Origin: Torymus aiolomorphi
Taxonomy: Eukaryota > Arthropoda > Insecta > Hymenoptera > Torymidae
Assembly (NCBI GenBank): GCA_036365515.1
Contig: CM070877.1
Span: 18,046,701 to 18,110,700, forward strand
Direction of reading: 5' to 3'
Length of the DNA stretch: 64,000 bases
Each line of letters starts with the position of its first letter. The first letter of the stretch is position 1. Below the pieces are notes generated by a model. It was not told where the DNA came from and ran no database searches. It worked only from the letters and a program-made list of their open reading frames with translations. Below are positions 10,871-21,280 of the stretch, in pieces. The position numbers and the translations under genes are program-made.

Positions 10871-11327
10871 TACTTAGGGTCATTGTTTTCTTCGTCAAGC
10901 TACAATGAAATTTCGCATAGAGATTGGAATAATCATTATTTATCACATATTTCAATTTTATTTAAAAATATTGGTTTTGATTTTGCGAAAGACCGTCTTT
11001 AATTAAAAATAGAGTATTATTAATTGTGAATCAATTTCTTGAATTCAGTGACGCTATAGCCGTTCTGAAATTTTAAACGTATTTGGAATTCTAAATGTTC
11101 ATATAATTTACGAAATATTAACTTATAGTTTCTAATTTTCGTTAGAATTCGTCGGACTGGTTTTAGTGGTGACTGCAAGAGTGAGAAGTGAAGAGATACA
11201 GTTATTATCATTTTTTAAATATATTAAGTAGCCATATTCGGCTGATTAACAATCTGAAAATGGCAAAAATCTTTCGTTCACTATGAACGTTTGAAATTTC
11301 AAGCATCTAATTTTAATACTTTAGGTA

Positions 11328-11591
11328 TTAATCGGATTTTACATATCGCGTGAGTAACGTAAACTGGTCGACATGAGATACGTTAGGCGTGGAATCGACA
11401 ATAATTGAAAAATATTTAGATTCTTTAAATTTGTTATAAATGACTTCTGTTACTTCATTTGCTAATAAATTAATAAATTCATCACAAATAGTAGACGATA
11501 AGTAATTTATATCTCCTTTATCTGAATTTCCATAACGTGAAATGTGTTGAGCTAAAAATGGATCGAATGGCGCTAATAATTCAAGAGACAT
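11328..11591 (-). pseudogene. hAT-type (DUF4371-like) transposase fragment
   Basis: The 87-codon frame contains FDPFLAQHISRYGN, then YLSSTICDEFINLLANEV, SKYFSIIVDSTPNVSH and VDQFTLLTRYV. This is the conserved middle of the ZMYM1/DUF4371 group of hAT transposase-like proteins, including the region of the first catalytic Asp (VDSTPN). The upstream zinc finger and the downstream dimerisation domain are missing, so it is a fragment of a longer transposase. Flanks give no clear terminal repeats. Confidence 0.75.
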
Positions 11592-11624
11592 TAAATAATT
11601 TCCATTTTGAAGTGCTCCCGAAAA

Positions 11625-11735
11625 TTTCGGATCGACGGGGATTTGAATATTAACCCACGTCCCTATAACCTACGTTTGTTTCCGAAGGTAAGCACCTTAC
11701 CAACTGAGCTCAACGCCGCTCTCTACAAGGCTCTC
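11625..11735 (-). repeat. tRNA-like sequence, probably a tRNA-derived SINE head or tRNA pseudogene
   Basis: Read on the minus strand, a Pol III A-box-like stretch (GAGCTCAGTTGGTAAGG) is followed about 50 bases later by a B-box-like stretch (ATTCAAATCCC). The T arm has extra bases in the loop and the acceptor strands do not pair, so a functional tRNA is unlikely. It lies next to the hAT fragment, within repeat-rich DNA. Confidence 0.4.
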
Positions 11736-11739
11736 ATCT

Positions 11740-12773
11740 GAATAACAGTGCCTAAAACTGATTGAATGAAACTTCAAAAATTGTAGAAGTAATAAAATAT
11801 GTTGAGTAAGCTTTTTAATGATCTATCTATGAAAATATTACAAATTTTTGAAATACAAGTAAGAACTTATGAAATTATGAAGATTTATTATTAGTTAAAA
11901 AAATATTAATGTCGAGACTCATAATTTTAGAAGAAATTTACCAAAAATTGAAAAAAAAAAAAACAAGGCATAGTACATAAAGTCATGAGTACCAACAAAA
12001 ATGTTACAATACCCTCTGAAAAAAATGCAGTAAAAAAATGATGAGAATCGTTAATTTATGTATATATTGAATTTGTATTATACAATCATTATCGAAAATA
12101 ATTTTTTTATTTTGTAAAATAAATTAAATATTACTGAAAATTATATCTGAAATATTGGTATGGCTTCCCTGCCACATTTGATATGTTCATATTAAAAACA
12201 ATGATGAGGATTGGGATTTTAGTATTACATAACTCTTTTTAAATAAAATTTAGATATACTTAATGCAATGGTAATATTGCCCATTTGATTTGACTATAGA
12301 CATTATGATGTTATGCAGATGTGAATGTATAAGTATATTTTTGATTGTAATATATTATTAAATTTAGGGTGACATGTAAATAGATTAAGGAAATAAAGAG
12401 TATTAAAGGCATTATTGTAATTAACATTAATCAATATATAAGAAATCTATTGTGTAGAAGATCTTATTCTGGAAAAGTCTTGTAATAAAAATTACACATT
12501 ACAAATTAATGAAAAGTGCTGTACAACATACATGATCGTAAAAATTGAACATATATAATTTATTATTGCTAGGTGTAATGTAAATAAGATTTAAAACGTT
12601 TTGAACATAAAAACATTGGAATGAGAATAACTAATGGAAGATTCAAATGAACAAAGTTCATTTCTTTTTTTGGAAATTCCGTTACTCACATGTAGCTGAC
12701 ATTAATTTACTCATATACAATTATTTCATTTTAAATTGATTATTATCAAATGCAGAACCAATAATTTGACAGC
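11740..12773. other. Intergenic AT-rich DNA upstream (left) of Pin1
   Basis: I see no coding exon, RNA gene or clear repeat here. The final stretch probably contains the 3' untranslated region of the minus-strand Pin1 gene. Confidence 0.5.
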
Positions 12774-13678
12774 TTAAGCAGTTCGGTATATAATGTGGAC
12801 TCCACTGTCAGTGTCTGTTGGCTGTGAGATTTCACCAATTTTAAGTGCAAAGGCAGCTTCTTCAAATGGTTTTTGCATTGCTCCACGACTAAATGGACCC
12901 AAATCACCATTACGTTTGGCAGAACTGCAGTCGCTGTATTTGGCAGCTAGATTACCAAAGGTTGCTTCTCCAGATACAATTTGTTCTCTATAAGCTATTT
13001 AATAAAAGAAAAATTTTAGTAATTTATCCTTATTTGTAATAAAAGATAGTGGTAAAATGTACTGACATCTAGATTCGAAATGAAAATTATTATCCAAATT
13101 TGTCAATACTAGAGATATAGTCAATAGAGTATACTCTACCAATAAAAAAGGTAGTAGAAATAATTTTAAAATCAAACTCTTATGTTTTAATTACAAAGTG
13201 TTTTGAAAACTATAAATTGAAAAAGTTTTGGATAAGCCAAATTGCAAAACAGATTTTCAACTTTCAGATTAAAACTGCTTATTTTAAGATTAAGTAAATC
13301 TTACATTTAACTAATTCTAAGGCTTCGGCTTTAGACCTAGTGATGTTTTGCTCCCGCCACGATGAGGGGCGACGAGAACCTGCATGTTTAACAAGTATGT
13401 GAGAGCACTGTACTTCATCTGGCCCCTCTGTTTTGCCATTTCCAGCTGATCCAGGATCGGCTGCCTTATCTGGCCTATCCCATTGGCTTTCCTTGGTATA
13501 AACATTTAGATAATAATGCTGACCTAAGACAGGCATAAAAAGACTCATAACACAACATTCTATTTATAAGTTCTGAGCTCTTTGCAAGTTTATTGAAGCT
13601 TGCTCATGCATTAACATACGCACCAGTGGAGCGGCTCAAGCGCTTCTCCCAGCCGGAGGGTAGCTCTTCGTCACTCAT
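12774..13678 (-). CDS. Pin1: Peptidyl-prolyl cis-trans isomerase Pin1 (dodo), WW plus parvulin domains
   Basis: Pin1 isomerises phospho-Ser/Thr-Pro bonds in nuclear and cytosolic regulators. There are three exons: 13624-13678, 13305-13523 and 12774-12994, with GT-AG junctions in phase, giving 164 residues (human Pin1 has 163). The WW domain (about residues 5-38) has both tryptophans ([11 protein letters not shown] and SQWDRP). The parvulin domain follows. CSHILVKH holds the active-site His and [10 protein letters not shown] is the phosphate-binding basic loop. [14 protein letters not shown] holds the catalytic Cys, [12 protein letters not shown] follows, and [10 protein letters not shown] ends the protein. 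All expected catalytic residues are present. The start gives the family N-terminus [12 protein letters not shown]. Confidence 0.95.
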
Positions 13679-14154
13679 GATTAGTTATTAAAGTATGAAA
13701 CTATGTGCAAATGTAACAAAACTATATTTCTGTAGTTGTGATGTGTCTTCAGTGCCTGCAAAAATCAACATCGAATTAGTACAATGTATATTGCTTTAGA
13801 ATGAACGTGACAGCGTCGACGATCTCAATTTCTGAATAAAAAAAACCAATCCTAATGCGTAATACATTAAGAACACACTATACGTGGGTAATGGACAAAG
13901 CCGCCGAAAACGTGAGAATCACGCGGCGGTAAATTTCTCGAAGCTATCATGAATATATATGTATAAGTATACGTGTCCATGAGGTCAAACAGCGTTACGT
14001 ACAGTCGTACCTTCTCCGCGAAGAAGACTTTCAGCAAGCTGCCGGCATATTAATTTCCTCCACGCGGAAAATAACAATTCGATAAATAACTAAAGCTACC
14101 TAATTGCCTCGCCTCACGCCGTTTCGGAGCACTGCTGCTCAGTGCTCTGCGCTG

Positions 14155-14187
<33 letters not shown>

Positions 14188-14460
14188 GCTGCGTGTGTGT
14201 CTAACCGGCGCCTCGCACACATCTCATCGTTGTCGTCGACGACGTTGGATGCCGACAGCGACAACCACGCCGCGTCCCTCTTATGCATGTGTGTATGTAT
14301 ACATGTGTGCGCAAGTTTTTTTTATGCCGCAGCGCACTATAGTGAATATAGAGTATAGAGCCGATAATGGAGGAATTACGAGAATCGGGTAAATCGGGTT
14401 TGTTGTTATTGCGCGCGCTCGCGTTACGTGACCGTCACATGTGTTTTGACGGCTTGAAAC
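13679..14460 (-). promoter_or_regulatory. Probable Pin1 promoter and 5' UTR region, CpG-containing
   Basis: Base composition rises in GC immediately upstream of the Pin1 start, relative to the AT-rich surroundings. The segment contains a GA microsatellite (14153-14190) and CpG-rich stretches near 13900-14450. No TATA box at a convincing position is seen. A promoter here is inferred from position and composition only. Confidence 0.4.
14153..14190. repeat. GA microsatellite
   Basis: An uninterrupted GA run is broken once by GGG. The short frames across it (Arg-Glu repeats) are artefacts. Confidence 0.9.
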
Positions 14461-15135
14461 GCGTTCGATTTGAATATTACAACTAGATAATGGAGGAAAC
14501 TTTAACTTTCGTTTTATGAAGTTAAGTGTTTCATGTCAAGTAGTGTAGTAATAAAATTATTAACTTGTAACTGAAGGATTATACTTGTACAATTATTTCT
14601 GTTATTGGTTTTTAGATATCAGGAAATGTAATCGACAATTTTGTTTATAGTTTATCTCAAGATTATAATTTATAGTCTTATACTTGTTGTGTTTTATATA
14701 TAATAACTGAAATTATGGTAATTTTCAATTGTTATTTTGTTATGTAACAAAAGAATACGCATTACACTAATGTCTATTATAAGTTTTTCGTTTTTTTTTT
14801 AATAATTAAATTTGATGTATAATAAAACTGACTCGAAAAGTTATAATATTCTTTGTAAATTATCATAATTCTTTAAAAAGCTATCTTCTGTTCGAAATTT
14901 TTTCCTTCTTATATGATTTCATTTATATTCTATATTTTCATGTAATAATTCTTTTATCATTTTAATTACAGTAATCAAACGACAATTTATAATAGGATTG
15001 ATCACAGACGCTCGTCAAAATTTCGCGCGCACTGATATTAATTGAAGTTGAGTGCAACTCAAGCGCATCAGCTTTGTTTTTGTCACCTGCGTAAACTTCA
15101 GAGTTGTCCTTGTCTTTGTCCTAATACCAACGAAG

Positions 15136-15667
15136 ATCCCTTATATAAATTGAGCATTCGAGATAATCTATTTTGCCCTCGAACGATCTCAAAATCTCGA
15201 ATAATCGAATCCGTCTCGAATCTCTAAAGGAGAGAAACAAAAGACGAAACAGTGGCGCGCGTAGCGTGCTGATTAACGCTAGTCCCTTATATAAATTGAG
15301 CATTCGAGATAATCTATTTTGCCCTCGAACGATCTCGAAATCTCGAATAATCGAATCCGTCTCAAATCTCTAAAGGAGAGAAACAGAAACAGTGGCGCGC
15401 GTAGCGCGCTGATTAACGCTAGTCCCTTATATAAATTGAGCATTCGAGATAATCTATTTTGCCCTCGAACGATCTCGAAATCTCGAATAATCGAATCCGT
15501 CTCGAATCTCTAAAGGAGAGAAACACTAGCGTTAATCAGCGCGCTACGCGCGCCAATGTTTTCGTCTCTTGTTTCTCTCCTTTCGAGATTCGAGACGGAT
15601 TCGATTATTCGAGATTTCGAGATCGTTCGAGGGCAAAATAGATTATCTCGAATGCTCAATTTATATA
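15136..15667. repeat. Tandem repeat of about 140 bp: three direct units plus one inverted unit
   Basis: The unit begins TCCCTTATATAAATTGAGCA, runs through TCGAGATAATCTATTTTGCC, and ends in AAAGGAGAGAAAC. Direct copies start near 15138, 15284 and 15422. They are separated by a GTGGCGCGCGTAGCG(C/T)GCTG linker ending in TTAACGCTAG. A fourth copy is inverted (about 15530-15667), so copies three and four form a perfect-looking hairpin. Similar open frames on both strands simply reflect the repeat. Confidence 0.9.
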
Positions 15668-15714
15668 AAGGAAAAGACGAAACAGTGGCGCGCGTAGCGC
15701 GCTGATTAACGCTA

Positions 15715-15900
15715 GTAGACACTAATAGAAGCGCAAAGCCTGCAGCAGTGTTGGGCAAACGATTGTGCAAAAGTGCCACGAGCTATCGAACGACGGAAGC
15801 GCGCCGTGGCAAACAGCGGCGAAGCCGCGAAACTCGCTCCCACAGCAGCCGCCGCGGCGGCCGCGGCGTCTGGCCGCTGGGGCGCTTCTATTAGTGTCTA
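15715..15900. mobile_element. Short GC-rich element with 19-bp terminal inverted repeats
   Basis: The ends are TAGACACTAATAGAAGCGC and its exact complement. The 148-bp interior is unusually GC-rich for this region (CCGCCGCGGCGGCCGCGGCG near 15850) and has no clear coding role. It abuts the tandem repeat at 15136-15667. A MITE is the simplest reading. A longer frame across it (15765-16247) has no domain signature. Confidence 0.65.
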
Positions 15901-16213
15901 TCTTCGTTTCTAATACCTACGTCCTACGGTATTGCTTTTTGGAGCTGTATGTAGTCGCTCCGATCGAAAAGTACATCTATATAAATAAACATTGCTCCGA
16001 AAACAAACAATCAAAGATAATTGCTTACATTATTGAATTAAAGCATGAAGCGGATCTTTATATATGCTTTAAGGTAATAATAATAATCTATTCACATCTA
16101 GCCAGATTTTTAATAGTTTGTATGAATTTCGCAAGAATATCTTTTGCTATCATAGAACAAAAAATTATAAATTGCTTCAATTTTTTTGATTTTGATGTAA
16201 AATGTAAATATAA

Positions 16214-16468
16214 AGGCCGTTGTTATTTGTACGCCAGATCGCTGTAGATAGGTATACTTATATATACGTAAAACGTAACCTTCAATTTTCTTTAGCCGAT
16301 GAATTAATTGACGCTTGACTAAAGAAAAAAAATAGGCAAGGATTGACGTTTGACTAAAGAAATAATAGTCCCTTCCATGTCAGACTTTCAAAACAGTGAT
16401 TTTTACACGTTTCTAAGTGGGTTATAAGTTATTTATACGACAGATCTGTCGTACAAATAACAACGCCG
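16214..16468. repeat. Small inverted-repeat element
   Basis: GGCCGTTGTTATTTGTACG at the left is mirrored by CGTACAAATAACAACGCC at the right. Inside are a direct duplication of TTGACG(C/T)TTGACTAAAGAAA (about 16308-16361) and a near-perfect 34-bp palindrome centred on GACAGATCTGTC (16428-16461). A decayed MITE is possible. Confidence 0.45.
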
Positions 16469-17471
16469 AAATATAAATGGCCGTTAAAATATAAATTTTT
16501 CAATGATAGTAATTAGACTATGTAATTTAAGGGAGTTCACTACTAGTCAAAATGAATGCATTTTTTATTTCTCGTTAATTCACAAGATGCTTCATAAGAG
16601 AAGTTGCATAAATAAACTAACACCAATAATTATTATACTTTCAAACAAAATAATTCTTTCCATGCTAATTGTCAACAAAAAGTTTCGTAAAGAAGCTTAT
16701 TTGACTTATTTTCTGAGGTTAATTGTACCTTTCTTGTATTCATTGATTTTTATTTACTATTTCCACAGCCAATGAATACATATTTTAAAAGGTGGTAAAT
16801 AATCTTTGAAGATTTTTCTATTATTTTAAAAATTTTTGTTTATATTTTGAGGTCAATTATTGAAATACCATAAATGAAAGTGCGAATATGCATGATTTCC
16901 CATAACAACCCGTGTTAAGTAGCGAAAAATGAAAACATTAATATTTCACTTCACAGGCAATGGAGCACTCTGAAATTTTAATTGAAGTATTAAAATACAC
17001 TAATTTAGAGTTGTACAAATTTTCATCAAATGCTTGAGGTTAATGCTCGAATGTTTTAAACTACTTTAATTTACACATCACATATTTAGTAATAAGATAT
17101 AGGTTAATATAATAAATTAACTTGTAAAAGATTTTTTATTTTCACATTTGCTAAAATACAATTGTTATATTTATGTTTATTGATTAATTTATTATTGACA
17201 GTTTTATATATTTCATTTGCAGAATGATTTGTGATTGCGTTCATCATTTTGACTGATTTCTCTTTTAAGTTACAAGACTGAGTTTTATTTTATTTATCGG
17301 TAAGGAATTACATAAATTAATGAAAATTACCAATTATTACATTTAAATTTATGGTTACTCTTTTATTTTCAGTTTAATATGATTAAGTATAAAAAGCAAA
17401 TTTTGTAATTATATTTTTGAAAAGTCTACTATTGACATTTTTATAAAAAGTTACATTTTCTATTATCATAG

Positions 17472-19334
17472 ATGACTCAAAAAGAAGAATTGCTTATTAA
17501 TAAATTTAAATATGATATGGAACTTTCTTGTACTTCTCCAACAATTACTATATCAGCAATAAGACACATATTGGATAATGGAGTTAGTGTTAATGCAAGA
17601 GATAAAAATGGAAACAGTTTACTACATCTGGCAGTTAAAAATGATGTAAAAGATGTTGTAAAATTACTGTTAAGCAGAGGAGCTCTCGTTAATGACAAAG
17701 ATGAATACGGACAAACTCCACTTCACATAGCTGTTGAATGGGGTAGAGAGGATAATGTACTCCTTCTGCTAAAAAGTGGTGCCAATATAAATGCTAAAGA
17801 CAAAAGTGGCAGAACTCCACTACATACAGTTGTGGAAAAAGATGTATATTTTTATGGTAAAAAAATTATTGAGCGATTTGAAAAGATAACTAGACTACTT
17901 TTGAAAAAGGGAGCTCGTATTGATGAATGTGATAAAGATGAACAAACTGCACTTTTCATTGCTGTTATTGCAAAGAAAGAAAAAACAATTAAAATACTCT
18001 TAGATTATGGTGCAAAGATAAATGCAAAAGATTGTTCTCATATGAGTCCACTACATTTTGCAGTTGTTTCCAATAATATTGAAATAGTAAGATTGTTATT
18101 AGATAGAGGAGCAGATATTTTGGCTAAAGATAAGATTGGAAGCAGTCCATTACATTTTGCAGTGGAACGTAATAATTTAAAGATTACAAAACTCCTTTTG
18201 GAAAGAGGAGCAATTGTAGATGATATAAGAAAAGATTGTTACACTGCATTACACATAGCAGTAGAACATGGAAAAGAAGACAGTATTATTCTTTTAATAA
18301 ATAATAATGCAGATATAAATGCAAAAGAAGAATGTGGAAAGACCCTTCTTCACATAATTGTACAAAAATGTTTACAAGGTAGCACCAAGGAAGTAGTACA
18401 GAAATATAAAAGAATAGCTAAATTATTGATATCTAAAGGAGTTCCTGTAAATAGGTAAATACCTCCATATATTTTTATTAGTGTACTGAATGTTAATTTT
18501 TTCATAAAGTTAATCTAGTGATTGTTAATTAGTGTTACAGATACTGGACAAACAGTGTTACATGCTGCTGTAATTGCAAGAAATAAAGTCATGGTTAAAT
18601 TACTTCTAGATCATGAAGCAAATATTAATAGTAGAAATAATTATGGAGAAAGTCCACTATACTGTGCTGTAAAATCAAAAAATTACCGTATAGTCAAATT
18701 TCTTTTAAAAAAGGGAGCAGATGTTAATGGCAAGAGAAACGATGGCAGAACTGCTCTTCATGGAGCTGTTGAAAGAGAAGATATGAATATAATTCATATT
18801 CTCCTAGAACATGAAGCAAATATAAATGCTAAAGATGACAAAGGCAAAAGTCCTTTAGCACTTGCAATTATTACAATTGAAGAAAGTTGGATATCTGAAT
18901 ATCTTACAATGTACCTAGCTAAAGAAGATGCTAAAAAGATATGTACAGAAAATTTACAGTTGCTTGAAAGTAATGAAAACTTAAACAGATTTTACAATAA
19001 TTGTCTATCAGAAATAGAAAAAATGAAAACATCTAAAATATGTTATAAAATAACCTTCTATAATATTTTGACTGACTGTGACAAGGATTTGGGAAGATAT
19101 GCAAGAAGCCAGAATGTTATGAATCTTTTCAAGACTAATCATTATAGAATGCAGTTTCCAATATATTGCTCTATGTTGAAGGAAAAATTTAATATAGGTG
19201 TAGAAAGAAAACAATTACTAGAAATTGTTGAAAATTCTCTGGACTTCCTATGGAAGCATTTTAATTTATCGGATCTATTGATTAAAAAAATTCTATATTT
19301 CCTGACTGTGGAAGATTTGCAATGCCTTCTATAA
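17472..19334 (+). CDS. Ankyrin-repeat protein with PRANC-like C-terminus
   Basis: Two exons (17472-18454 and 18533-19334) are joined across a 78-bp intron (AG/GTAAAT donor, TTAATTAG acceptor). The junction keeps phase and gives 594 residues. About 12 ankyrin repeats fill residues 40-430, with typical TPLHIAV, LLLxxGAxINAKD and SPLHFAV motifs. The last 165 residues lack ankyrins and end in LSDLLIKKILYFLTVEDLQC. This resembles the F-box-like end of PRANC domains, described in poxvirus ankyrin proteins, Wolbachia and parasitoid wasps, where the domain recruits SCF ubiquitin ligases. No signal peptide or membrane segment is seen. The ankyrin call is certain and the PRANC call is moderate. A virus or endosymbiont origin is inference, and the intron shows it behaves as a eukaryotic gene now. 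Confidence 0.85.
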
Positions 19335-19621
19335 ATGTAGTGGTTAAATAAGAAATTATTATTAGTATTATTTAAAAGAAAAACTCTTTTCTTTGTAAAT
19401 GGTGTTCATATTAATTGTCAATATTTGAATTAAATTCGAAATCATGAATGTAATTTTAAAAACACGCTTAATTTTAAATATTAGGATGATTATCATTAAA
19501 ACTATTTTTATAAATAAATGTTTATTATGTCAATCATTTGAACCTCATATTCATTATTATATTATTATTTGATTATCACATTTTTTTGTTTTTACAATGT
19601 GTGCATATTATTTATTTTTAA

Positions 19622-20156
19622 GGTGGCTCATGCGATTTCTTATAAAAAAGCAGATACATCTTAAACTTAAGAAATATGTTCTTTAGACATTAAACTTTCG
19701 ATCTGTACCAAGAAAATTGTAGGTCAACGACCAAATTATCGAAAAAACTGAGTTTATAAATAGGTACGTTTAACACATAACCTTATGGGAATGAACAGTT
19801 TATTGCTTCGTAGTAACTTGTAAAAAAGCAGTTTTTAATGTACAATATATGAAATTAAAGATTTTTTTGTAAAGAATCTAATGATATGATCAGAATTATA
19901 TGTTAACGACCAAACAAAAAAGATATTAACAATAAATGTTACAAATGTACTACTGCGCATGCGCACTGCGACCAGTCATATAAATGTAGCAACAAATTAG
20001 CAAAGTTTTTACTTATTTATAAAATCTTTTTTTTGTTTGAACATTTAGAAGTTATTTACAATAAATTTACGTAAAATACGTTAACTTAATTTGGCAATAA
20101 TAAAGAAGCCCCTTGCGGGGCCGCGACTTGATACGGCACCAAATGCATGAGCCACC
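19622..20156. mobile_element. MITE with TTAA target duplication (piggyBac-type)
   Basis: The terminal inverted repeats are GGTGGCTCATGC and its exact complement. Each end is flanked directly by TTAA (19618-19621 and 20157-20160). TTAA duplication is diagnostic of piggyBac-class insertion. The 535-bp interior has no transposase frame, so the element is non-autonomous. It lies just downstream of the ankyrin gene. Confidence 0.8.
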
Positions 20157-20222
20157 TTAACATGAGTACTTTAATATGTAATAAATTGAAAGGATGTATG
20201 GCCATGGCGGATGGGCCATTGA

Positions 20223-20722
20223 CAGTGGTGGGTAAATACGTAATTTTGCTCCATTATACATACGCGTATAATCGTGTATAATACGTGTATTATACATGTA
20301 CTATTAAAAAATAATAATGTCGATTTCCAGCGCGCAAAACACAAGTAAATATAAAAAATAAGGTAACATTCATATTAGAATAAGAGTGTATACCACTTTC
20401 TTTGCTTTTACCAATTTTAAATTATTTTTTATTTATTGTTTTAAACAAACTTTTAGAAATTTTAAGTTGAAAATTATCTGAAATTTGTAAAATTATGGTT
20501 AGAAAGAAGACTTAACCATTGTTTTCTTGCAAATAACTTAATTATGCCAAGAAATCACGCCTTATAGCAGCGCGAAATTTGAATTTTTTCGCCATAAACT
20601 GAAAACCGACTTCTAATTTGACGACGTAACATATAGTATAATTGGAGCTTTCATATAATACGTGGATAATATATGTATATATACATGTATAATACAGGCG
20701 CAATTATACGTACCCACCACTG
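20223..20722. mobile_element. hAT-type MITE with 8-bp target duplication
   Basis: The ends are CAGTGGTGGGTA and its complement (TACCCACCACTG). They are flanked by identical 8-bp direct repeats GCCATTGA at 20215-20222 and 20723-20730. The CAG(N)G start and 8-bp duplication are hAT hallmarks. The perfect duplication suggests a fairly recent insertion. The 500-bp interior is AT-rich and non-coding. Confidence 0.9.
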
Positions 20723-20741
20723 GCCATTGATGGTGAAATTG

Positions 20742-20743
<2 letters not shown>

Positions 20744-20777
<34 letters not shown>
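20744..20777. repeat. AT microsatellite
   Basis: A pure (AT)n run sits just beyond the hAT-type MITE. Confidence 0.85.
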
Positions 20778-20779
<2 letters not shown>

Positions 20780-20781
<2 letters not shown>

Positions 20782-21280
20782 TCATATGACAGTTTTGATG
20801 ATGGTATTGTGACGATTTTTGTGACACGAAAAATAAGAGTCCAGTGTAGCGCGGGCTTGCTGTGCTTGTTTATCGTTTTCGTTTAGCAAAGTACTTCTTA
20901 TTAGAAAAAATGATTGTTTATGTGAATATTTGCTTTATTTTAGTGTAAATATGAGTGAAAACTTTTTCTCTCGAGACTCGTAATGATGTTAATTCATGAA
21001 AATCATGGTCATGGGTAGTATAAGAGTGTAGTCAAGACAAACAAAGTTTTGCTAAGAGGTTAGGTAGATACATAATTTAGGATTTAGGTAATTTACAATT
21101 ATATTTATTTATATTTTATAATGTATTTCAAGAAAATAACTTATCTTTATACTTCTTTTCGAAATTCATATGAAAATATTTGAATTATTTGTTTTGTACA
21201 GCCTGTACAGATGTAAGTATGTACTTGTTGGTGAAGGTAAAGCACATTTCACTGACAAATTATTCTAAAAACAAGCAAAG
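20780..21280 (+). promoter_or_regulatory. Presumed TAF6 promoter and 5' UTR
   Basis: The region upstream of the TAF6 start contains no other gene. The start context AAAG-ATG is favourable. I cannot place the transcription start or tell whether a non-coding first exon exists. Confidence 0.35.

Noticed and set aside
11670..11735. Functional tRNA gene
   Set aside because: Box-like sequences are present, but the acceptor strands do not pair and the T loop is too long. It is listed only as a tRNA-like repeat.
14104..14392. Two overlapping plus-strand frames upstream of Pin1
   Set aside because: They cross the GA microsatellite and CpG-rich 5' flank and lack any family signature.
15136..15530. 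CRISPR-like regularly spaced repeats
   Set aside because: The repeats are about 105 bp with near-identical linkers and a final inverted copy. This is a eukaryotic tandem repeat, not an array with unique spacers.
15765..16247. 160-codon plus-strand frame
   Set aside because: It starts inside the GC-rich inverted-repeat element, runs into AT-rich DNA, has no domain signature, and its composition changes abruptly midway.
16503..16775. 90-codon hydrophobic plus-strand frame
   Set aside because: Its hydrophobic, Ile/Leu/Tyr/Phe-rich translation is what AT-rich DNA gives by chance. It has no upstream or downstream gene context.
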